Assembly: GCA_030835065.1 (NCBI GenBank)
Contig: JAUQWR010000293.1
Coordinates: 1 to 8,870, forward strand
DNA length: 8,870 nucleotides
Origin: Candidatus Kapaibacterium sp.
Lineage (GTDB): Bacteria > Bacteroidota > Ignavibacteria > Kapaibacteriales > UBA2268
Direction of reading: 5' to 3'
Shown: positions 1-5,619 of the stretch, piece after piece
How the letters are laid out: every line of letters starts with the position of its first letter
Numbering within the stretch: position 1 is the first letter of the stretch
Program-made: the position numbers and the translations under genes
The notes under the pieces: generated by a model
What the model was told of the DNA's origin: nothing
Database searches by the model: none
What the model saw: the letters and a program-made list of their open reading frames with translations, nothing else

Positions 1-2
1 AA

Positions 3-683
3 ATATCAAAAGGTATTGATGATGCTTGCAAAAAGCACAATACATTTATTCTGGGTGGTGATACTAATTTTTTGGATAGAATTGTAATAAGCAGTACTGC
101 AATAGGTATTTGTGAGTATCCAATTTCAAGAATTGGTGCTAAAGAAAATGATATTATTTATTCAAGTTCCTTATTAGGTAGAGGGAACTTATTTGCATTA
201 ACTAAGCTATTGGATTGGCAATCAATTAATTTTCTTCCTTATGCTAAATTAAATGAAGGTAAAATAATATCAAAATATGCAAATTCATGTATTGATACTA
301 GTGACGGTACATTCTCATCATTAAGGATACTAATGAATTGTAATAATATTGGGATTGCTCTAAATTCTGTTGAAAGTATTATTTATAAAGATACTTATCA
401 TACTTGCAAATCGCTTCAAATTCCTTCCTGGACAATGCTAGCCGGTAATCATGGAGAATATGAATTAATTTTTACAATTTCTAAAGAAAATGAACAGGAA
501 ATGCTAAAAGAACTTTCAAAAATCAATTCTTATCCTGTGGAGATTGGCAGAGTTAATGGTTCAGGAATGCTTTCAATAAGCAATTCTGACATAGTTTTTT
601 CGAGCAATGATCTGATTTTTCCTGATATCAGGACCAGCAATGATTTAAGAAATTACATCAAAAATTTTGCAAGAGTTATTTAA
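3..683 (+). CDS. AIR synthase-related / thiamine-monophosphate kinase-like protein (3' part)
   Basis: Partial gene: the frame is open from base 3 to the TAA at 681-683, so about 226 C-terminal residues are visible and the true start lies upstream. The TTG at 72 is internal, because conserved family residues precede it. The fold is the PurM/AIR synthase type, closest to ThiL, which phosphorylates thiamine monophosphate with ATP in the cytoplasm. Supporting blocks are GGDT (54-65) followed by an ISSTAIG strand, GAKENDIIY after it, the metal/phosphate-binding block IDTSDG (291-308; ThiL usually IDxSDGL), and a GEYELIFTI block near 453-479. The last block is odd: ThiL normally has a GGEDYELLF-type sequence, whereas here it reads GNHGEYELIF, with the usual Asp replaced by Glu and an inserted-looking NH. 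The gene may therefore be a divergent ThiL or a related kinase serving the genes downstream. The family call is firm; the thiamine role is uncertain. Confidence 0.75.
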   Translation: MSKGIDDACKKHNTFILGGDTNFLDRIVISSTAIGICEYPISRIGAKENDIIYSSSLLGRGNLFALTKLLDWQSINFLPYAKLNEGKIISKYANSCIDTSDGTFSSLRILMNCNNIGIALNSVESIIYKDTYHTCKSLQIPSWTMLAGNHGEYELIFTISKENEQEMLKELSKINSYPVEIGRVNGSGMLSISNSDIVFSSNDLIFPDIRTSNDLRNYIKNFARVI

Positions 684-773
684 TGACATTTTTTTGACAA
701 TTCTTTTACTTTGGAATGACAAGCCGCATACACAAAGAGAATAATTTTGCATTAAATAATTTGGAGAATAAAA

Positions 774-2054
774 ATGAATACAAATGTTAAATCTCGTGGA
801 GCTGAAAATTTCGACTTAAGAGAAATTTTGCTCAAAAATAGAAAATTAAATCTCTCTGCAAGAGCCAAGTTTTTCGAATCTTTTATAAACAAACTAAAAG
901 ATAATGAAGAGCATCAACATTTTAGAATAATTGATTCACCTGCATCAAGAGAAGTCAAGGTATGGGATGAATACTCTAAAGTATTCAGAAAAATGATTAT
1001 GTTCGGTTCGAATAATTACCTTGATATGGCAAACAATAGCTATGTGATAGAAAAAACAAAAAAGTATCTGGATATTTATGGAGCAGGCATGGCTGGTCCT
1101 CCGGTTCTAAATGGTTATACAAAAATACATAAAGAATTAGAGCAACGTATTGCTGCATTTAAAGGTAGCGAAGATGCATTAATTTTTTCTAGTGGATATT
1201 CGGCAAATCTGGGTATTGCTCAGTCTATACTTACTCAAAATGATCTTTTATATTGTGATGAATTCTGCCATGCATCATTTACTGATGGCTTAAAGCAAAA
1301 CAATATCAATCCTATTAAATTTGAACATAACAACACTCATCAACTTAAGGATTTGTTGGAAAACAAAAGTAATGGCTTTCAAGATAGATTTATTGCTATC
1401 GAAGGTGTTTATTCTATGAATGGTGATATTGCACCTATGGATGAAATTATTAAACTAAAGAATAAATATAATGGAATAGTAATCCTTGATGATGCACATG
1501 GAACAGGTGTGTTAGGTAAAACTGGCAGAGGAACTTGTGAAGAATTTAATTTAGAAGGAAAAATTGATATAATAATGGGCACATTTAGCAAAGCATTTGG
1601 TATGGCAGGTGGATTTGTTGCTTCGAGCAACGAAATAATAAATTATATGAGATATTTTGCCCGCTCTTACATGTTTTCTGCTGCAATGCCTAATTCAACT
1701 ATTGCATCTCTTTTGGCTTGCCTTGATATTTTAGAAAATGATAATGAAAGAATAAATGACCTAAAAATTAATATCAAATATGCTGAACAAAAATTAAGAA
1801 GTATTGGATTTGATATTAATGCAAATACGCCTATAATTCCTATCTCGGTTCCTGCTTATATGAATATTAGAAAAATGGCACGCGACTTACAAAAAATGAA
1901 TATTTTTGTCAATTCTATAGAATTTCCTGCTGTTCCTGTTTCTAAACAATGCTTCAGAATAAGTTTGATGTCGAGCCATACAAAAGATGATATTGATATG
2001 TTAGCAGAGGCATTTGCTACATTATGGCACAAATATTCTTTGAAGGATAACTAA
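774..2054 (+). CDS. Alpha-oxoamine synthase family PLP enzyme (serine palmitoyltransferase/BioF/KBL-like)
   Basis: A 426-residue fold-type I PLP enzyme of the family that condenses an amino acid with an acyl-CoA or acyl-ACP, losing CO2 to give an alpha-amino ketone. Visible family marks are GSNNYLDMA near residue 80; H166 in CHASFTDG, expected to stack on the PLP ring; GVYSMNGDIAPM; D239 and H242 in DDAHGTG, contacting PLP; and the Schiff-base lysine K273 in GTFSKAFGMAGG. A late FRISLMSSHT block carries the carboxylate-binding Arg. The ~75-residue N-terminal arm and total length fit serine palmitoyltransferase-like members better than BioF (about 385 residues). The glycine-rich substrate loop reads GPPVLNGYTKIH, unlike the usual GSR-type loop of serine palmitoyltransferases, so the amino-acid or acyl substrate may differ. 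ATG at 774 follows GGAG (763-766) by 7 nt. The next gene starts one base after the stop. Alternatives are cysteate acyltransferase (sulfonolipid synthesis), 8-amino-7-oxononanoate synthase or 2-amino-3-ketobutyrate CoA ligase. No bio, ceramide or threonine genes are in view to decide. Confidence 0.88.
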   Translation: MNTNVKSRGAENFDLREILLKNRKLNLSARAKFFESFINKLKDNEEHQHFRIIDSPASREVKVWDEYSKVFRKMIMFGSNNYLDMANNSYVIEKTKKYLDIYGAGMAGPPVLNGYTKIHKELEQRIAAFKGSEDALIFSSGYSANLGIAQSILTQNDLLYCDEFCHASFTDGLKQNNINPIKFEHNNTHQLKDLLENKSNGFQDRFIAIEGVYSMNGDIAPMDEIIKLKNKYNGIVILDDAHGTGVLGKTGRGTCEEFNLEGKIDIIMGTFSKAFGMAGGFVASSNEIINYMRYFARSYMFSAAMPNSTIASLLACLDILENDNERINDLKINIKYAEQKLRSIGFDINANTPIIPISVPAYMNIRKMARDLQKMNIFVNSIEFPAVPVSKQCFRISLMSSHTKDDIDMLAEAFATLWHKYSLKDN

Positions 2055-2055
2055 A

Positions 2056-3510
2056 ATGAAAAAGAAACTTCTGATTATTGTGCTATTCCAAAATCAAATG
2101 GAAGGCAAAAGCTACTTTGCTAAAAACCCGGCACCACCGCTACCAGGAATACTATTAGCAGGACTTACTCCTCCACTTGTCGAAATTGAAGTTTTGCATG
2201 AAATGGTTAGGCAAATTGATTATAATACAGACGCAGATTTTATTGCGATCAGTTTTATGGATTACTTAGCTCCTCATGCTTTCGAAGTTTCTGAAAAATT
2301 TAGAAAACTTGGCAAAATTGTAGTTGCTGGTGGTAAATTTTGTAGTACATTTCCAGAATTGTGCAAAGGGAAATTTGATTCGATTTGCATAGGCGATGCA
2401 TACTTTATTTGGGATAAAATTGTTTTAGATATGCTTGATGGCAAACTCAAAGAAGAATATTATGGTGATACAAATTGTAGCCTGGCAAATATTCCTGCAC
2501 CCAGGTATGATCTTGTTGAAAAAGAATTTACGGCGCCAATTGTTGTTGAAGCTACTCGTGGCTGTGTTCATAATTGCTCTTATTGCCAACTTACAATTAA
2601 TCGAGAAAAATATAGAAAAAGACCCGTTCAAGATGTGATTAATGACTTAAAAGCCGGAGAAAAACTTCCTTTTTTTAAGCGTAAAATGGCAATGATTATC
2701 GATAACCACCTGGGTGCTGATCTTAATTATACTAAAGATTTATTAAAAGAAATTGCAAAACTTAATTTTTGGGGTATTGGAGTTCAGTTTAGTATTGAAT
2801 GTCTTTATGACGATGAATTTATAGACCTGCTCCAAAAAGCTAATTGCATTATGGCTTTTATTGGAATGGAATCACTAAATCCCGAAAGCCTTAGCGACGT
2901 TAATAAAAAACAAAATAAAGTTGAGGAATACAAATTTCTTTTCAATAAGCTACATCAAAGAGGAATATTGACATTTAATGGACTTATAATTGGATTGGAC
3001 AGTGATACAATCGATTACTACATTTCATTAGCTGACAAGCTCGACGAAATTGGAATTTCTGCAATTCTTACATCTATTGCAGTTCCAATATTTGGAACTC
3101 CATTATATAAGAAAATGAAATCAGAGTCGCGGCTTATTGACTTTAATATAAGTCATTACGAAGGCGATCATCTTGTATTCAATCATACTCACTTAAGCAA
3201 TGAATCAGTTACAAATGCATATAAATTTATAAATTCAAAATTTTATTCAAATAGAAAAATAATAAAAAGATTGTTTAAGTTCATTATTGGAATTAGAAAA
3301 GTAGATAAATTCAGAAGATTTCCAATAAGACTTTTTGTAAGCATGTTTGTATATCTTAAACTAACAATTTTCCAAAGGCATCATGCCGAAGAAAAAGTAT
3401 TCTCATATGATGATTCGATGACTACAAGCGCATATTCAGATATCATTCAGGAATGGGAAAAAATTCTTAACAAAAAAGATTTAATTTTTAACGAAACATA
3501 TCGTCTTTGA
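2056..3510 (+). CDS. B12-binding domain radical SAM protein
   Basis: A 484-residue class B-type radical SAM enzyme. Residues ~1-140 form a Rossmann-like cobalamin-binding domain. It has the NPAPPLPGILLAGLTPP opening typical of the HpnP/BchE-like group, then ADFIAISFMDY and KIVVAGGKF strands. The canonical DxHxxG cobalamin motif is not seen, as is common in this group. The [4Fe-4S] site is C170-x3-C174-x2-C177 in ATRGCVHNCSYC. Downstream barrel marks are GMESLN (270-275) and GLIIGLDSDT (309-318). The tail from about residue 400 is rich in Lys/Arg with a hydrophobic stretch around 422-439 (starting FPIRLFVSMF), which could dock on the membrane. Relatives methylate or rearrange unactivated carbons, often in lipids or tetrapyrroles. 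The start is one base after the upstream stop, with AAGGA (2043-2047) inside the upstream gene, so translation is probably coupled. This enzyme may act on the product of the alpha-oxoamine synthase. The substrate cannot be inferred. Confidence 0.9.
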   Translation: MKKKLLIIVLFQNQMEGKSYFAKNPAPPLPGILLAGLTPPLVEIEVLHEMVRQIDYNTDADFIAISFMDYLAPHAFEVSEKFRKLGKIVVAGGKFCSTFPELCKGKFDSICIGDAYFIWDKIVLDMLDGKLKEEYYGDTNCSLANIPAPRYDLVEKEFTAPIVVEATRGCVHNCSYCQLTINREKYRKRPVQDVINDLKAGEKLPFFKRKMAMIIDNHLGADLNYTKDLLKEIAKLNFWGIGVQFSIECLYDDEFIDLLQKANCIMAFIGMESLNPESLSDVNKKQNKVEEYKFLFNKLHQRGILTFNGLIIGLDSDTIDYYISLADKLDEIGISAILTSIAVPIFGTPLYKKMKSESRLIDFNISHYEGDHLVFNHTHLSNESVTNAYKFINSKFYSNRKIIKRLFKFIIGIRKVDKFRRFPIRLFVSMFVYLKLTIFQRHHAEEKVFSYDDSMTTSAYSDIIQEWEKILNKKDLIFNETYRL

Positions 3511-3533
3511 TGAAGTTAAGACAATGGGATCGA

Positions 3534-3553
3534 TTAATTGATAATTCAATTAA
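3534..3553. repeat. 20-bp AT-rich perfect dyad
   Basis: TTAATTGA (3534-3541) and TCAATTAA (3546-3553) are exact inverted copies around a 4-nt TAAT spacer, 23 bp after the radical SAM stop. No T run follows, so it is a poor intrinsic terminator. It could be an operator for a homodimeric regulator of the downstream nucleotidase genes, a weak 3' mRNA end, or chance in AT-rich DNA. Confidence 0.45.
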
Positions 3554-3610
3554 GTTTAGAATGATTTAAAACCTTAGGATAATCGAAAAAAGGCTCAAAA
3601 GGGGTATGGC

Positions 3611-3654
3611 TGAATAATAGGATTTTAACCGGAACTATTCCGGATAATTATTCA
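3611..3654 (+). promoter_or_regulatory. Composite hairpin in the leader of the first nucleotidase gene
   Basis: An outer stem TGAATAAT/ATTATTCA (3611-3618 with 3647-3654) encloses an inner 6-bp GC-rich stem CCGGAA/TTCCGG (3629-3634 with 3638-3643, loop CTA). It ends 9 nt before the GGAGG ribosome-binding site of the next gene. An alternative pairing, AATAG (3616-3620) with CTATT (3635-3639), would disrupt the inner stem. No run of T follows, so it is not a standard terminator. It may shape translation or stability of the nucleotidase mRNA. It matches no riboswitch class that I recognise. The rest of the 3511-3657 intergenic stretch holds only the dyad at 3534-3553 and no convincing promoter. 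Confidence 0.45.
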
Positions 3655-3663
3655 TCTTTGACC

Positions 3664-3675
3664 GGAGGACTTATG
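3664..3675 (+). promoter_or_regulatory. Ribosome-binding site fixing the start at 3673
   Basis: GGAGG (3664-3668) lies 4 nt before ATG 3673. This favours 3673 over the in-frame TTG at 3658, which would place the Shine-Dalgarno sequence inside the coding region and add five residues ahead of the signal peptide. The same GGAGGACTTATGA string begins the paralogous gene at 5617. Confidence 0.7.
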
Positions 3676-5556
3676 AACCGCATGTCTTTTATTGCAATTT
3701 TAATTGCAATCATATCTATTTTTCCGTCTAATGGGAAATCCGAAAATATTTCAATTCTATTTGTTGGCGATAGCCACTCAAATCTAAATCCAGGTGGTCC
3801 ACGCGATGCCAACCTTCAAGGTTCAATCGGTGGAATTGCCAGAGCAGCCACAGTAGTACTGCAAGAAAAAATGAGCAATCCCGAAAACACTTTGTTCTTT
3901 CATGCAGGTGACTTCTCGATAGGAAATTTCTTCTATAATGTACATTTTGGTGTTCCGGAATTAGTTATGCTCAATTCAATGGGTTGTGATGCAATGGTTT
4001 TAGGCAATCACGAAGCTGATTTGGGCATAAATACTTTAAACACAATATACACAAATGCCCAATCACAACTACAAACACAACTATTCCCTTTCATCAGTTC
4101 CAATTTAATAAGAATCAATGATAATGATTGGCAAGAATTGTCAGCCCATACTATACCTTTCAAAACATTTGTCAAAGGTAATGAAGGTTTTAAAATTGGT
4201 GTATTTGGGCTAACTCATCCATGGGGAAATATGGGATTAGACGACAGCAAAGCTGCATTCACAGCAGACTATTCTCAAATTATACCACAAGTAATTAACG
4301 CTTTGAAAAGCCAGGGTTGTAATGCAATTGTGATGCTTTCGCATCTTGGAGTATATAATGATAGTGCAATTGTTCGTCAATTTGATGGTATTGATCTGGT
4401 AATTGCTGCACACGACCACTATACTTGGAAACATCCATTAAAAGTTAAATCTCCATCTGGCGACAAAGTTCCGATTGTTCAAGCTGGTGCTTTCTATGAA
4501 AATATCGGCAAAGTCAATATTCATTACAATAAACATACAAAAAAAATTAATAATATCAGTTTCTGCATGATTCCTCTAAATAGTGATATTCCCGAACAAA
4601 CGGTATTCAAATCAATCGTTGAAGGTCTTAAATATCAGATTGAACAAATTCATGGACCAGTTTTTACACAACAAATAGGTACGGCTCATACTGAAATTTT
4701 TGAACAATCGACAATGAATATGATTTTAAGAGACTCAGTCTATACTGCAGCTGGAAATTTAGTATGTGATGCTTTCAGAGGTTTTGGTCAAACCCAAATT
4801 GCAGTTACTCCCAACGGAAGTATTTGCCAAAAAATAAACAGGGGCCCAATTACTCGTGAGGATGTATTTAAATTTGTTGGGTATGGTTATAATACTGTGA
4901 ATGGAAAAGGCTTTAGAGTAAATACTTTTAAGTTGTATGGAGCTTATATACTAGGATTTCTGCAAAACGGATTAAACGAAATGAATATATCCGATGATTT
5001 TCTGGTTCAGGCTTCAGGATTAAGATATACTTGTGCTAAAGATAAAAATAACGGAAATATTATCCTCACAAGTGCAAAAATCGATGGATTTGATATTGAA
5101 CCTTATGCAGAATATACAGTTACTGCCAATGAATATGTTCTTGGCTATTTGGATTTGCAAAATATACCATACACAGTTATTGGCAATTTCAATCCTGATA
5201 TGACCGAATATGATATAATTGTCAATTATATTCTTAATTCTCCAGACTTTTTATCAAAACAACAAGAAAACTTCTTACCTAATGATGAATACTTCAGCAA
5301 AATTAATCAAACAGCCTCTCCAAATCCCTGCTATGATTTGATTGATATATCATTCGAATTAGGGCTTGCAGAACCATATACAATTGAAATATACAACAGT
5401 TCGGGAATTTTAATCAAAACTTTATCAGGAATATCTGCCGGAAAATCAAAAGAACATAATTTGATAAACACATCAGATTTTGCTGCAGGTGTATATTTCT
5501 ATAATATAATATTTAATTCAAATAGAATTAGTGGTCAGTTTGTTAAAATCAAATAA
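3673..5556 (+). CDS. Secreted 5'-nucleotidase/metallophosphoesterase with T9SS sorting domain (paralog 1)
   Basis: 627 residues from ATG 3673. Residues 1-23 form a signal peptide (M-N-R, then a hydrophobic core FIAILIAIISIF). Residues ~26-270 are a calcineurin-like metallophosphoesterase domain with all the expected dinuclear-metal blocks: D33-x-H35 (GDSHSN), D80 (AGD), GNHE 111-114, H224 (LSHLG), and H247/H249 (AHDH). Residues ~325-510 match the 5'-nucleotidase C-terminal domain (AGNLVCDAF, PNGSIC, GPITREDVFKFVGYGYN). UshA relatives hydrolyse nucleotides, UDP-sugars or 2',3'-cyclic nucleotides outside the cytoplasm to salvage phosphate and nucleosides. The pocket is altered: the usual NGGGIR reads NGSIC (381-385), losing the substrate Arg, and the PFGN block reads GYGYN. 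Residues ~549-627 (SPNPC to GQFVKIK) are a T9SS type A sorting domain, so the protein is probably released or held at the cell surface. A close paralog follows 60 bp later. Exact substrate unknown. Confidence 0.9.
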   Translation: MNRMSFIAILIAIISIFPSNGKSENISILFVGDSHSNLNPGGPRDANLQGSIGGIARAATVVLQEKMSNPENTLFFHAGDFSIGNFFYNVHFGVPELVMLNSMGCDAMVLGNHEADLGINTLNTIYTNAQSQLQTQLFPFISSNLIRINDNDWQELSAHTIPFKTFVKGNEGFKIGVFGLTHPWGNMGLDDSKAAFTADYSQIIPQVINALKSQGCNAIVMLSHLGVYNDSAIVRQFDGIDLVIAAHDHYTWKHPLKVKSPSGDKVPIVQAGAFYENIGKVNIHYNKHTKKINNISFCMIPLNSDIPEQTVFKSIVEGLKYQIEQIHGPVFTQQIGTAHTEIFEQSTMNMILRDSVYTAAGNLVCDAFRGFGQTQIAVTPNGSICQKINRGPITREDVFKFVGYGYNTVNGKGFRVNTFKLYGAYILGFLQNGLNEMNISDDFLVQASGLRYTCAKDKNNGNIILTSAKIDGFDIEPYAEYTVTANEYVLGYLDLQNIPYTVIGNFNPDMTEYDIIVNYILNSPDFLSKQQENFLPNDEYFSKINQTASPNPCYDLIDISFELGLAEPYTIEIYNSSGILIKTLSGISAGKSKEHNLINTSDFAAGVYFYNIIFNSNRISGQFVKIK

Positions 5557-5565
5557 TTGCGACAA

Positions 5566-5606
5566 TGCCATCTGAGATAATAATTTCAGATGGCAAATTA
5601 ATTTTT
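5566..5606 (+). terminator. Intergenic hairpin between the two nucleotidase genes
   Basis: TGCCATCTGA (5566-5575) and TCAGATGGCA (5586-5595) form a perfect 10-bp stem with a 10-nt loop, 9 bp after the stop of paralog 1. A T5 tract (5602-5606) follows six bases beyond the stem, directly before the AGGAGG of paralog 2. The gap between stem and T tract makes it a weak intrinsic terminator. It could instead cause partial read-through or protect the upstream mRNA 3' end, giving the two genes different expression levels. Confidence 0.5.
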
Positions 5607-5619
5607 AGGAGGACTTATG
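5607..5619 (+). promoter_or_regulatory. Ribosome-binding site of nucleotidase paralog 2
   Basis: AGGAGG (5607-5612) sits 4 nt before ATG 5617. The run GGAGGACTTATGA is identical to that at the start of paralog 1 (3664-3676). The match extends only across the ribosome-binding site and start codon; the sequence upstream differs. Confidence 0.7.

Noticed and set aside
72..74. TTG as the start of the first gene
   Set aside because: The frame stays open upstream to base 3 and encodes conserved family residues including GGDT, so the gene begins outside the window.
690..723. Promoter before the alpha-oxoamine synthase (TTGACA at 694-699; TTACTTTG at 706-713)
   Set aside because: TTGACA has no -10 box at proper distance, and the TTACTTTG box is only about 9 bases from the upstream TTTG instead of about 19; no pair of elements fits.
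684..773. Terminator between the ThiL-like gene and the alpha-oxoamine synthase
   Set aside because: There is a T7 run near 689-695 but no stem immediately before it, so read-through from the first gene remains possible.
1409..1630. Minus-strand open frame of 73 codons, and similar ones at 2425-2631, 4237-4434, 5700-5942 and 7188-7391
   Set aside because: Each lies wholly inside a well-supported + strand gene, has no recognisable domain and looks like a composition shadow.
2435..2638. Plus-strand 67-codon frame inside the radical SAM gene
   Set aside because: It overlaps the B12 domain and cysteine motif in another frame and has no family features.
3511..3657. Cobalamin or other known riboswitch near the B12 radical SAM gene
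   Set aside because: The gene itself has only a one-base 5' gap, and the downstream intergenic stretch lacks a B12-box-like sequence or any riboswitch core that I recognise.
3658..3660. TTG as the start of nucleotidase paralog 1
   Set aside because: It would put the GGAGG ribosome-binding site inside the coding region; ATG 3673 has the same context as the paralog at 5617 and gives a normal signal peptide.
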